From contig NZ_JAHXZR010000007.1 in assembly GCF_019740315.1 (NCBI RefSeq), forward strand, positions 124,001 to 188,000: a stretch of DNA of 64,000 nt, read 5' to 3'. Source of the stretch: Oceanobacter mangrovi. GTDB taxonomy: Bacteria > Pseudomonadota > Gammaproteobacteria > Pseudomonadales > Oceanobacteraceae. Position numbers and translations under genes: made by a program. Of this stretch, positions 24,017 to 32,234 are shown piece after piece; within the stretch, counting starts at the first letter, position 1; the number at the start of each line of letters is the position of its first letter. The notes beneath the pieces are model-generated. The model did not search any database. It saw only the letters and a program-made list of their open reading frames with translations, and was not told where the DNA came from.

Positions 24017-24948
24017 GCCAGTCGCTCGGCAACCCGCAACACCGCACTGCGAGCGCGGCCGTTACGTTCCACTTCTTCATCGTCCGGCATAATGGCCTTG
24101 CCGACTTTTTTCATGGTTTTGCCCAGATCCTGCTCCATCACCGGCAAGCCCGGTGGCAGATCACGGCCTTTTTCCTGGGCGCGGATAAAGCGTTTGACCA
24201 TCCGGTCTTCCAGCGAATGGAAACTGATCACCGACAAACGTCCGCCAGCAACCAGCAACTCTATGCTGTCGTCGAGAATCTGTTCGAGATCGCCAAGCTC
24301 GTTGTTAACGGCAATACGGATAGCCTGAAACGCTCGAGTGGCCGGGTGTTTGTGTTTTTCCCAGGCCGGGTTAGCCGCGCGCAGCAGTTCTGCCAGCTCC
24401 AGCGTGCGGGTGATCGGCGCTTTTTCACGCTGTATCACAATCGCCCGTGCCATGCGTTTGGCAAAGCGCTCTTCGCCGTATTCCTTCAGTACCCGGGCGA
24501 TTTCCTTTTCAGACTCCGTCGCCACCCACTCGGCAGCAGACAGTCCGGCGTCCGGGTTCATACGCATATCCAGCGGGCCATCACGCAAAAAGCTGAAGCC
24601 CCGTTCGGCGTCATCCAGCTGTGGTGAGGAAACCCCGAGGTCCAGCAAAATGCCGTTGATCTTGTGAATGCCCCGCTGTGCCAGCAGGTTTTTCATGTCC
24701 GCAAAAGAGCCCTGGATAATGTCGAAACGGTTGTCTTCAGCATGCAACTGCTGGCCGGTTTCGATCGCACGCGGGTCCTTGTCGATGCCAAACAGACGGC
24801 CTTCTGGCGCCAGCTTCGACAGCAACAGGCGACTGTGACCACCACGCCCGAAGGTGCCGTCAACGTAGATTCCGGCCGGGTCATTGAGACAGCCATCTAC
24901 GGTCGGCTCGAGCAATACGGTGGTATGTGCCAGTTCGGTCACATTCAT
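24013..24948 (-). CDS. rsmH: 16S rRNA (cytosine(1402)-N(4))-methyltransferase RsmH
   Basis: 311 residues. RsmH (MraW) methylates C1402 of 16S rRNA. The S-adenosylmethionine site is seen in [14 protein letters not shown] and GIDKDPRA; the family motifs [26 protein letters not shown] and [13 protein letters not shown] are intact. It is the second gene of the cluster and overlaps mraZ and ftsL in ATGA. Confidence 0.98.
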   Translation of the reverse strand: MNVTELAHTTVLLEPTVDGCLNDPAGIYVDGTFGRGGHSRLLLSKLAPEGRLFGIDKDPRAIETGQQLHAEDNRFDIIQGSFADMKNLLAQRGIHKINGILLDLGVSSPQLDDAERGFSFLRDGPLDMRMNPDAGLSAAEWVATESEKEIARVLKEYGEERFAKRMARAIVIQREKAPITRTLELAELLRAANPAWEKHKHPATRAFQAIRIAVNNELGDLEQILDDSIELLVAGGRLSVISFHSLEDRMVKRFIRAQEKGRDLPPGLPVMEQDLGKTMKKVGKAIMPDDEEVERNGRARSAVLRVAERLA

Positions 24949-25400
24949 AGCGACAGGCTCTTTAATTCATCAGGTAGATTTTCCAGCGAGATAGGTTGCT
25001 GCAGGTACGCCGCTTCACGGGCTTCCCAACTGGCCTTGTCCCACAATTCGAGTTTGCTGCCCTGTCCCATCAATACGCATTCCTTGGTCAGGTTGGCGTA
25101 TTCACGGCAGGCGGCACTGATCAGAATCCGGCCACTGCCATCCGGCTCACAGTCGGTGGCGTAACCTTGCAGCATACGTTTCAGCTGCCGAATGGTTGGG
25201 TCCATGCTTGGCAAGGCATTGAGCTTGGCTTCCATCACTTCCCACTCGGCCAGTGGGTACACCATCAAACAGCGATCCTGGCTGTCGACCGTGACCACCA
25301 ACGCAGACGCGCCAGTACCCTCCAGCATTTCCCGCACTCTGGTGGGGATTGCCAGACGACCCTTGGCGTCCATGTTGATGTGATGCATGCCGCGGAACAT
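24945..25400 (-). CDS. mraZ: Transcriptional regulator MraZ
   Basis: 151 residues. MraZ is a ring-forming DNA-binding protein of the AbrB fold, with two repeats of the D-x-K-G-R-(L/I) type; the first is [17 protein letters not shown] and the second is [16 protein letters not shown]. In E. coli it represses its own operon by binding tandem repeats with a 10-bp period in front of mraZ. Comparable 10-bp repeats are found here at 25552-25601. It is the first gene of the dcw cluster, with a leader of about 190 bases. Confidence 0.97.
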   Translation of the reverse strand: MFRGMHHINMDAKGRLAIPTRVREMLEGTGASALVVTVDSQDRCLMVYPLAEWEVMEAKLNALPSMDPTIRQLKRMLQGYATDCEPDGSGRILISAACREYANLTKECVLMGQGSKLELWDKASWEAREAAYLQQPISLENLPDELKSLSL

Positions 25401-25551
25401 AAATGTCGCCCGTCAGCCTCTGATTATTTTCAAGGTATCCACTCACTCGCTTACTTGCTGATTGCTTCCTTTCCACTGCGTCTTCGATGTGGCTGAGGGC
25501 ATGAAAACTCATGACAGAAATATGACCGTTTTCGACAGCATTTTCCGGTCT

Positions 25552-25601
25552 TGTTTCCCACTTTTCTCTTATTTTCGCCACATTCCGACACTTTTCGACA
25601 C
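25552..25601 (-). promoter_or_regulatory. Tandem 10-bp repeats, probable MraZ operator
   Basis: Read on the minus strand, five adjacent 10-mers begin GTGTCGAAAA (25592-25601), GTGTCGGAAT (25582-25591), GTGGCGAAAA (25572-25581), TAAGAGAAAA (25562-25571) and GTGGGAAACA (25552-25561). Four share GTG at the same phase and an A-rich second half. The period equals that of known MraZ boxes (TGGGN direct repeats separated by 5 bases). The first unit touches the -10 element at 25600-25605, so binding would cover the start site. Confidence 0.68.
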
Positions 25602-25628
25602 TATAGAAATAGCCCGGTGCCTTTGCAA
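25600..25628 (-). promoter_or_regulatory. Sigma-70 promoter for the dcw cluster
   Basis: Minus-strand TTGCAA (plus 25623-25628), exactly 17 bp, then TATAGT (plus 25600-25605). The expected start is near 25593, about 190 bases before the mraZ ATG. This is the best promoter match in the intergenic region. Confidence 0.7.
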
Positions 25629-25629
25629 G

Positions 25630-26203
25630 CCGAGTACCGGCTCTGAAAGATGAAATTTGTCTTACGTCACAAGCACTTAGAATGTGATGAACGATAGTTT
25701 TCTAAACAAGCGAATAGAAATACACCAGTGAGGCATAGAGGTGGGCAGCGAACTTAAAGTAAGTTCTGAAGTTTGGTTACAAAGGAGGACAATCTAGACC
25801 ATTTTATTCTTAGAAGTGAACACTAACAAACCAGACTTCTGTTCAGTCTGAACATTTGGCTTGCTAACATGATCATCGCAGCGTCACAGACCCAACCTGG
25901 CTGCTGGTTCCAGCATTGCCCGCAGGCCAGATCCTCTGCCAAAGCATGACAGCCCCGGGGAAAATTCCAGAGCAGAGTTGTTCATTATTCGTTATGAGGC
26001 TTTAATCCTGAGCTGACCGATTTATTGGCTATCCCATATGCTCACCAAGGTTATTATTTAATTCACAGCCCCTTGCTAATAATAAAAATACCACCAAAAA
26101 ACTTTATGAGTTTTTTGAAACACAGGTTTGATTGTCGAACAATTTAAATAACCGCTTTATTTCCAAAAATACCAAACACACTATTCCATAACGCATCTAG
26201 CAC
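25630..26203. other. Long AT-rich intergenic region between divergent operons
   Basis: About 570 bases with no convincing gene. It separates the mraZ promoter (leftward) from the GTPase/Roadblock operon (rightward). It is visibly richer in A and T than the flanking genes. It contains a 13-base palindrome GTTCAGtCTGAAC at 25841-25853 of operator type, and a weak AT-rich inverted repeat (AAAAAAC...GTTTTTT) near 26096-26117. No tRNA or clear RNA fold was seen. Confidence 0.5.
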
Positions 26204-26219
26204 TGTGATTGATTTCACA
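26204..26219 (+). promoter_or_regulatory. Perfect CRP/Vfr-type palindrome
   Basis: TGTGA-TTGATT-TCACA matches the core CRP consensus TGTGAN6TCACA at every defined base. A -10-like TAGAAT follows at 26227-26232. The site centre is then about 28 bases before the presumed start, which would overlap the -35 region and suggests repression unless another start is used. The first gene begins at 26272 behind a GAGGAG ribosome site. Confidence 0.65.
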
Positions 26220-26271
26220 CTTTGTTTAGAATCGAAACAATCACCAGATCCGATCACCACTTGAGGAGCTC

Positions 26272-27246
26272 ATGAATCTGTCTGTTAAAACATTTGGTTT
26301 CACACCTTATGAAGTTGAATTAATCAAGGAACAGATTCGCGTCACCAGTAACAAAACAACCGGCCAATGGAGCTTCGAGGGAGAAGGCACAGACGCCGAT
26401 CTGGTACTCGCCAGAGTACCCTGTCAGGGCCAGCACAAGGTGCAGGTTCCCCTGTACGGTTTTCCACTGCCAGCTGACAGGCGTCAGCAGGATGTGGTCT
26501 ACCTCAAGAGTGAGTGGCCACTCAGGATCTTTGGTCTGCTGGAGATTTTCCGTCAGGCTGAGTCGGTTTGCACAGCCCGTACCAGTCTGCCTGCCAGCAA
26601 ACCGGCAGAATCAGCCGAACTACCAGCGACCATCCAACTGGCACAGCAGGCTGCCCGTATTAAAGACGGCCAATCGCTGTCAGTCGAAGCCGCCGATAAC
26701 CGTTGCTACGTGCGTTTATTTGATGGCCAACGGCTGGTGCTCAGCAACCTGCCCATCGAAACGCTGGCCAGTCGTCTGGTTGCTGCCAATAGCCTCCGTT
26801 TTGAATCTGTTAAACATATCGATTCTCAATACCGCACCGTTACTCCACTGAAGTCACTGCTCTGGTCAATGCAATTACAGCAACCAGTGAGTGCCAACGA
26901 TATTGATAACTGGAACAATAAAACGCACCGATTATTAGCCTGGCCAGCGCTCGGACAATATAAAACCAGCAGTTTTATGTTCCGTCTTTGTACACTATTA
27001 ACAAAGCAATCAACATCAATTCAGAACGCTGCCCGTCTGGCTAATACCTCAGAAGATAACGTGGTGCGTTTTTTAACGGCCTGCCAGCTGGTCGGCACGC
27101 CAATCAGCAGCACAGAATCGCCAGCAAGGGGCCTGCCGGATCTGGCCCCTAAGATGACCGTCAACCGGCCAGTTACACCACCCGCAGAACAACAGCTTTC
27201 CCTGTTGCAAAGCTTGCGCAATAAATTAAGAAAGGCCCTGTCATGA
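26272..27246 (+). CDS. Unknown protein heading a GTPase/Roadblock operon
   Basis: 324 residues; I do not recognise the family. The ATG has an excellent GAGGAG site. The N-terminal 120 residues look like a compact alpha/beta region (FGFTPYEVELIKEQIRVT...); a Ser/Pro/Ala-rich linker lies near residues 103-118, a middle domain spans about 120-200, and at about 215-285 a helical segment (YKTSSFMFRLCTLLTKQ, then SEDNVVRFLTACQLVG) looks like a winged-helix or helical bundle. The C-terminus is basic. The last 4 bases overlap the GTPase gene (ATGA), so the products are probably made together. By position it may play the role of the DUF742 partner in actinobacterial conservons; that is inference. Confidence 0.7.
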   Translation: MNLSVKTFGFTPYEVELIKEQIRVTSNKTTGQWSFEGEGTDADLVLARVPCQGQHKVQVPLYGFPLPADRRQQDVVYLKSEWPLRIFGLLEIFRQAESVCTARTSLPASKPAESAELPATIQLAQQAARIKDGQSLSVEAADNRCYVRLFDGQRLVLSNLPIETLASRLVAANSLRFESVKHIDSQYRTVTPLKSLLWSMQLQQPVSANDIDNWNNKTHRLLAWPALGQYKTSSFMFRLCTLLTKQSTSIQNAARLANTSEDNVVRFLTACQLVGTPISSTESPARGLPDLAPKMTVNRPVTPPAEQQLSLLQSLRNKLRKALS

Positions 27247-27782
27247 CCCCAGTACATAACAAGATCCTGTTTATCGGCCCGATGGGTGCCGGTAAAACCA
27301 CCGCGATTCAGACACTCAGCGACGACATGGCTGCCAACACTGAAGTGCGCAATTCCAATCGCGATATGTACGACAAGGCAACGACCACGGTCGCGATGGA
27401 CTATGGCGCCATCCAACTCGACGACGAGCAACTGGTTCACCTGTACGGCATTCCTGGTCAAAAGCACTTTGAAGCAGTCTGGCCGGTCATTGCCAAAGGT
27501 GCGATTGGCGCTATTTTGCTGGTCAACGCCAGTCAGCCCGATTGGCAAAACGACATGCTCTACTTCCTCAATGCCTTTCCCCAGCTGGTTACCAGTGGCA
27601 GCCTGGTGGTCGCCATCAACCGGGGCAGCGACCAGCAACAGTTACAGATACTGGAACTACTTAGCCAACAGAACCTCTGTTTACCGGTATTACTGACCGA
27701 CCCACGAGATCGTGGGCAGCTGGTAATGACGCTCGAAATCCTGATTGCCAACCTCGAAATAGAGACGCTGATCCATGAATAA
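27243..27782 (+). CDS. Small Ras-like GTPase (COG2229/MglA-type)
   Basis: 179 residues. The P-loop GPMGAGKTT lies at residues 12-20. The G3 region reads LYGIPGQKHFEAVW, with the usual Asp of DxxG replaced, as is also seen in MglA-like and COG2229 GTPases. The G4 region is AINRGSD rather than NKxD. Such proteins work with Roadblock/LC7 partners, as in MglA-MglB polarity control or the Streptomyces conservons. It overlaps its upstream neighbour by 4 bases and the following Roadblock gene by 8, a strong sign of a joint complex. Alternative: a divergent ATP-binding protein. Confidence 0.85.
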   Translation: MTPVHNKILFIGPMGAGKTTAIQTLSDDMAANTEVRNSNRDMYDKATTTVAMDYGAIQLDDEQLVHLYGIPGQKHFEAVWPVIAKGAIGAILLVNASQPDWQNDMLYFLNAFPQLVTSGSLVVAINRGSDQQQLQILELLSQQNLCLPVLLTDPRDRGQLVMTLEILIANLEIETLIHE

Positions 27783-28197
27783 TGTCGCCACGCCACTGAT
27801 TTCCAACACTCTGCGGGCTGCTTGTCTGGAGCGTATTAAAGAAGCCCAAAGCGGTTCCGGCGGCATCGAATTCCTGCTGCTGGCAACGTCCGACGGTTAC
27901 AGTATCTGCCACACCATTCCGGCCAGTCAGGATATTCAACCCTCCCGATTGGCTGCCATGGCAGCATCCTTTTCCGGTATCAGCGACGGCCTGGCTGCCA
28001 ACGCCAACAAACAATCCGCCAATGGCAGCATTATTGAAACCGGCCACGGCCTGCTGGTGTGCCGACAAATAAAGTCGAGCCGACACGAGTTGGTGCTGTT
28101 AGCGGCTTACGACAAGAGCACCAATCATGGTCTGGCCTTGTGGTCTTTGAACAATGCTGCCAAACAAATTGCAAACGTGCTTGAGCACTACAACTAA
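27775..28197 (+). CDS. Roadblock/LC7 domain protein (first copy)
   Basis: 140 residues. The sequence shows a Roadblock fold pattern: an N-terminal helix (RAACLERIKEAQSG), the strand pair LLLATSDGYSICHT, a second helix (LAAMAASFSGISDGLA), a central strand region (SIIETGHGLLVCRQI) and LVLLAAYDKS, then a final helix. Members act as GTPase-activating or scaffold subunits of small GTPases (MglB-like). The gene overlaps the GTPase stop by 8 bases. Confidence 0.82.
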   Translation: MNNVATPLISNTLRAACLERIKEAQSGSGGIEFLLLATSDGYSICHTIPASQDIQPSRLAAMAASFSGISDGLAANANKQSANGSIIETGHGLLVCRQIKSSRHELVLLAAYDKSTNHGLALWSLNNAAKQIANVLEHYN

Positions 28198-28218
28198 CCT
28201 CACAGCGAGACTCGTTTT

Positions 28219-28578
28219 ATGGGAAATATGAACGAAACCCTGTCCAATCTGATGAAGGTCGACGGTGCCGAAGCTGTTGCCGTGGTTGACTACAGTAGTG
28301 GCATGCTGCTGGGTTCCGCCGGTGGCGGCCTTGACCTGGAAATTGCCGCTGCTGGTAACACTGAAGTGGTACGCGCGAAAATCAAAACCATCGAGATGCT
28401 GCAGCTGAACGAGGAAATCGACGACATGCTGATCACCCTGACCAGCCAGTACCATCTGCTGCGTCCACTCAGCACTGACCGCAGCCTGTTCATTTATTAC
28501 GTGCTCAACAGCGGCAAGTCCAACCTGGCCATGGCCCGTCGCAGCCTGCGTATGGCTGAAGAAGGTCTGGTAATCTGA
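28219..28578 (+). CDS. Roadblock/LC7-like protein (second copy)
   Basis: 119 residues. The pattern VDGAEAVAVVDYSSGMLLGSAGG is a typical Roadblock first hairpin; after a helix (AGNTEVVRAKIKTIEML) come two strands (DDMLITLTSQYHLLRPL and RSLFIYYVLN) and a last helix. It lacks the longer N-terminus of its neighbour. It lies 21 bases after the first Roadblock gene and probably ends the operon. Two unequal Roadblock subunits suggest a heteromer with the GTPase; this is inference. Confidence 0.8.
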   Translation: MGNMNETLSNLMKVDGAEAVAVVDYSSGMLLGSAGGGLDLEIAAAGNTEVVRAKIKTIEMLQLNEEIDDMLITLTSQYHLLRPLSTDRSLFIYYVLNSGKSNLAMARRSLRMAEEGLVI

Positions 28579-28680
28579 TGCTTGCGCCCCGACCAGCAGG
28601 CCGGGGAGCAACGCCATACTGGCCAATCGCAACGGCTGGGATATGATACGCGCCATCCATTTTTCAACTGAATAATTCCC

Positions 28681-29514
28681 ATGCGTATCCAGCAACTGCA
28701 ACTGGCTTCCCAGCGACTGCGCGACAACAAGATCTTCGAGTGGTTTGTTGTCTCCGTCATTATTATCTCGGCACTGTTGATCGGCGCCCGCACCTACAGC
28801 ATTCCAGCCCCCGTGATGACGGTGATTCACTGGCTTGACCTGACCATTACCCTGCTGTTTTTGTTTGAAATCGTGGTACGTTTTCTGGCGACCGATAAAA
28901 AGACCCGCTTCTTCCGCAATGGCTGGAACGTCTTCGACACTCTGGTGGTAGTAGTCAGCCTGATTCCAATTGATAACAGTGAAATGGCGCTGGTTGGCCG
29001 ACTGGTAAGAATTTTCCGGGTACTGCGGATGGTCTCCATCATTCCCGAATTACGCACCTTGCTGAACAGCCTGCTGCGTGCCTTGCCACAACTCGGTTAT
29101 GTGGTGTTGCTGATGTTCATCATCTATTACATCTACGCTGCAGTCGGTGCGACCTTCTTTGCCGATATCAACCCGCAACTCTGGAGCGACATATCCATTG
29201 CCATGCTGACGCTGTTCCGGGTAATGACGTTTGAAGACTGGACCGACGTCATGTACGAAACCATGGGCAGTTATCCACTGTCGTGGATTTATTATTTGTC
29301 GTTTATCTTTTTGACTACCTTCGCATTTCTGAACATGGTGATTGGTATTGTCGTCAACGTTCTGGAAGATGAGCACGCCCGCGAGCGTGAGGCGCAGGAT
29401 GAAGCCGATGGCAAAGCCAGCCTCGATGACCTGATGCAGGAATTACGATCACTGCGTCAGGAAGTTGCTGAACTGAAACAGGCAGCAGTGGACCAACCAG
29501 CAACAACTCGCTGA
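28681..29514 (+). CDS. Voltage-gated-type cation channel, single six-helix subunit
   Basis: 277 residues with the S1-S6 layout of the BacNaV/ion-transport family. S4 carries regularly spaced arginines in GRLVRIFRVLRMV. After S5 (LGYVVLLMFIIYYIYAAVG) comes a pore loop with the filter TFEDWTDVMYE, then S6 (FIFLTTFAFLNMVIGIVVNVL) and a C-terminal coiled coil from about residue 225 (LDDLMQELRSLRQEVAELKQ) that should assemble a tetramer. The filter differs from TLESW of NaChBac, so ion choice cannot be read off. It is an inner-membrane protein, 102 bases after the second Roadblock gene, and may have its own promoter. Confidence 0.88.
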   Translation: MRIQQLQLASQRLRDNKIFEWFVVSVIIISALLIGARTYSIPAPVMTVIHWLDLTITLLFLFEIVVRFLATDKKTRFFRNGWNVFDTLVVVVSLIPIDNSEMALVGRLVRIFRVLRMVSIIPELRTLLNSLLRALPQLGYVVLLMFIIYYIYAAVGATFFADINPQLWSDISIAMLTLFRVMTFEDWTDVMYETMGSYPLSWIYYLSFIFLTTFAFLNMVIGIVVNVLEDEHAREREAQDEADGKASLDDLMQELRSLRQEVAELKQAAVDQPATTR

Positions 29515-29532
29515 TAACCAAAGGAAAACATC

Positions 29533-30162
29533 ATGCCGTATCTCGCCCGGGTACTGTTAAAAGGATCGATTGTTGTGCTGCCACTGGCAGTCACCATCTG
29601 GTTCCTCTGGTCGACCATTCTGTGGCTGGATGAAAGCGGTCTGATGTTGCTCGACTGGTTTGGCATTCAATTCTTTGACGGCCAGTCCGAGATTCCAGGC
29701 ATAGGTCTCGCTTTCACCATTCTTGGGCTGTTTTTGGTCGGTTTGTTATTCCAGTTTGACCCTGTCAGCTGGCTTTACGAATACCTCGAAGGCACCCTGA
29801 TGCGTTTTCCAGTGGTGAAAACGCTCTATGGCGCGGTGAAAGACTTTGCCGCCATGTTTGATAACCAGCAGAAGAAGCACCAACCGGTCGTTCTGGTTAA
29901 CCTGCCGCAGCAAGGCACTCTGGTTGGTTTTATCACCAGTGAGAAAATGCCCGAAGCCGTCGCCAATGCTCGCCCCGGTGAGGAACTGGTCGCGGTCTAT
30001 TTACCAATGAGCTATATGGTGGGCGGTTATACGGTGTTTTTACCCAGCCACTGCCTGACACCAGTTGCCTGGTCATTTGAGGAAGCCATGCGTTTTGCGA
30101 TCACCGCCGGGGTTTCCCAGAACGGCCAGAAAATGGCGACAAAAACCAAATCTGAGGAATAA
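29533..30162 (+). CDS. DUF502 family inner-membrane protein
   Basis: 209 residues. Two membrane segments at about 8-28 and 57-77 are followed by a soluble domain. The signatures DPVSWLYEYLEGTLMRFPVVKTLYG... and FLPSHCLTP (a variant of the usual phosphate-binding-looking P-T-x-P motif) match DUF502. Function unknown. An AAAGGA site precedes the ATG, which is 18 bases after the channel gene, so the two genes are probably co-transcribed. Confidence 0.85.
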   Translation: MPYLARVLLKGSIVVLPLAVTIWFLWSTILWLDESGLMLLDWFGIQFFDGQSEIPGIGLAFTILGLFLVGLLFQFDPVSWLYEYLEGTLMRFPVVKTLYGAVKDFAAMFDNQQKKHQPVVLVNLPQQGTLVGFITSEKMPEAVANARPGEELVAVYLPMSYMVGGYTVFLPSHCLTPVAWSFEEAMRFAITAGVSQNGQKMATKTKSEE

Positions 30163-30281
30163 CACGCCGGTTTTTTGTTACATTTTGCAACACGGATTCG
30201 TTGCTGTTTATCACAAGCAAAAAAGGGATGCTTTGCTATAGTTTTATTACGCACCCCCGCAATATATTCAGCAGTGAAGGT

Positions 30282-31274
30282 ATGATCAGTACAGAGCGTC
30301 TTCAGACATTTATTCCATTCGAGGACCTGTCCGCCAAGGCATTGGAGGAACTGATTCCTCACTTCAAGACCCAACAATTCAAACCCAAGGCCGTTGTCTT
30401 CAAGCGGAACCAGCCAGATGAGTACTGTCACTATCTGTTGTCTGGCACGCTGGATTTGATTGATGAAGACTTTCAGGTCAGCCGTTACGAAGGCGAAGAT
30501 GAGGCGAATATCCTGGCTCTGGATGCGACTCACCCGAGCCACAAGTTTTCTGCCGTTGCAGTGACAGACTGCGAAGTCGCGATGATTCCGCGCCGTTATA
30601 TTTCGTTGATCAGTACCTGGATCGAACTGGCACTGTCAGACGATGAAAACGAAGACAACGACTGGCTCGAAACCCTGCTGACATCCGACCTGTTCAACCG
30701 CGTACCACCCGGCAATATCCAGCAGCTGCTGTCGCGTTTTGAAGAACGTGAAGTAACCCTCGGTGATGTGCTGATTCGTGAGGGCGACGAAGGTAACGAG
30801 TGTTATGTAATCAAGGAAGGTCGTGCGCTGGTGACCCGTGGTTCCGGTCGCAATGAAGAAACCCTCGCAGCCCTCAGCAATGGCGCGCTGTTTGGTGAAG
30901 ATTCACTGATCAGCGAACTGCCGCGCAGCGCCACCATCACCATGACCAGTGATGGCGTTGTGATGGTGCTCAGCAAGGAAGACTTCAACACCCTGCTGAA
31001 AACTCCTGTTGTGGAATACATCAAGGAAGACAAGCTGCCCGAGCTCATCGAAGACAGTGATACCGGAGTGGTACTGCTGGACGTTCGAACCGAACAGGAA
31101 GCCGAGCAATCGCCGATTCCGCGCGCCCGTAATATTCCCCTGGCCAAACTGCGTAACCACCTCGATGATCTCAACAAGAACTTCATCTATGTGGTGCAAG
31201 GTGAAGGCCGTGCCGAAGCCGCCGCCTATGTGCTCAGCGAAGACGGTTTCAACGTGATGGTGCTGCAGCAATAG
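30282..31274 (+). CDS. Tandem cyclic-nucleotide-binding protein with degenerate rhodanese domain
   Basis: 330 residues from the ATG at 30282 (MISTERLQTF); a longer frame from 30201 lacks a good site. Domain 1 (about 8-115) is a diverged cNMP fold without a clear phosphate-binding cassette. Domain 2 (about 130-240) has a good cassette, with FGEDSLISELPRSAT carrying the Glu and Arg that bind cAMP or cGMP. The end (about 250-330) is rhodanese-like, but at the active-site loop it reads VVQGEGRAEAAA, so the usual Cys is missing. There is no DNA-binding domain, so this is not a CRP-type regulator. Confidence 0.85.
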   Translation: MISTERLQTFIPFEDLSAKALEELIPHFKTQQFKPKAVVFKRNQPDEYCHYLLSGTLDLIDEDFQVSRYEGEDEANILALDATHPSHKFSAVAVTDCEVAMIPRRYISLISTWIELALSDDENEDNDWLETLLTSDLFNRVPPGNIQQLLSRFEEREVTLGDVLIREGDEGNECYVIKEGRALVTRGSGRNEETLAALSNGALFGEDSLISELPRSATITMTSDGVVMVLSKEDFNTLLKTPVVEYIKEDKLPELIEDSDTGVVLLDVRTEQEAEQSPIPRARNIPLAKLRNHLDDLNKNFIYVVQGEGRAEAAAYVLSEDGFNVMVLQQ

Positions 31275-31299
31275 CCGTTGCCGACAGCACCGTCCGGTT

Positions 31300-31323
31300 T
31301 GCCCCGAACAACCGCTCGGGGCA
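31300..31323 (+). terminator. GC-rich hairpin after the cNMP-binding gene
   Basis: TGCCCCGA pairs perfectly with TCGGGGCA around an 8-base loop, 25 bases after the stop. It is followed by GCAAAAATC, so there is no U-run; it may act as a Rho-aided or weak terminator. Confidence 0.4.
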
Positions 31324-31414
31324 GCAAAAATCTTCACAAAACCCTGCTGGCGCAAGCAATCTGACCACCCTATAGTGCGCCTTTACCGCTTTTGTTTTGC
31401 AAGGATGTTGCTGC

Positions 31415-32203
31415 ATGTGGATCAGCACCAGTTGTGAGTTTTCCTTCGAAATCACTGTGCCTACGCCCTTTATTCTGATGCTGCGGGCCCGCCGCGGACA
31501 CCAGCAATGGGTGGCGCGGGAAGAATATGAAGTATTGCCCAGCGTCCCGGTGGCAGAATTCACCGACCAATACGGTAACGTCTGTCAGCGCCTGGTCGCC
31601 CCGCCCGGCCCATTTTCGATTTTCTGCAGTGCCGAAGTCATGATTCCCGATCATGTGTTACAGGCACCCGGCGCACCCTTCGTTGAAATCCAGCATCTGC
31701 CGCCGCAGGAGCTGATCTACCTGCTGCCCAGCCGCTATTGTGAATCCGACCGTCTCTATCAACTGGCCAGTGAAATCACCTGGAACTGCATTCCCGGCTA
31801 TGACCAAGTGGCCGCCATTGAAAACTGGGTACGCCAGAATATTCGGTATGAGCCAGGCACCAGCCCGGTACCGGTATCCGCCATGGAGATTCTTGATCGT
31901 CGCAGCGGTGTGTGTCGGGACCTGTCGCACCTGGCCATTGCCCTGTGCCGCTCACTGAGTATTCCGACCCGCATGGTGGTGGGGTATTTACACGAACTGG
32001 AACCGATGGACATGCACGCCTGGTTTGAAGCCTTTGTCGATCACGACTGGTACACCTTTGATGCCACCCAGTCCGGCCTTAAAGGTGGTTATGTCGCCGT
32101 CGGTTATGGCCGTGATGCCGCGGACGTCGCCATCTACAACCAGTACGGGCCACCGGTTTTTCCGATCGACTATCAGGTGGCGGTTGAACTGATCAACCGC
32201 TGA
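31415..32203 (+). CDS. Transglutaminase-like cysteine peptidase family protein
   Basis: 262 residues from the ATG at 31415 (MWISTSCEF), with AAGGA 9 bases upstream; an earlier ATG at 31397 lacks this. The N-terminal part (about 1-100) is the beta-rich domain commonly found before transglutaminase cores. The catalytic triad is Cys167 in RSGVCRDLSH, His201 in MDMHAWFE and Asp216 in WYTFDAT. No signal peptide is seen, so it is probably cytoplasmic. Substrate unknown. It converges on flhB, leaving 31 bases between the stops. Confidence 0.88.
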   Translation: MWISTSCEFSFEITVPTPFILMLRARRGHQQWVAREEYEVLPSVPVAEFTDQYGNVCQRLVAPPGPFSIFCSAEVMIPDHVLQAPGAPFVEIQHLPPQELIYLLPSRYCESDRLYQLASEITWNCIPGYDQVAAIENWVRQNIRYEPGTSPVPVSAMEILDRRSGVCRDLSHLAIALCRSLSIPTRMVVGYLHELEPMDMHAWFEAFVDHDWYTFDATQSGLKGGYVAVGYGRDAADVAIYNQYGPPVFPIDYQVAVELINR

Positions 32204-32234
32204 CAAACGCCTTCCCTGGCTGCAGCCATGCAGC

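Noticed and set aside
26041-26203. Weak AT-rich hairpin considered as a terminator upstream of the GTPase operon
   Set aside because: A 7-bp A/T stem is not stable and no gene on the plus strand precedes it.
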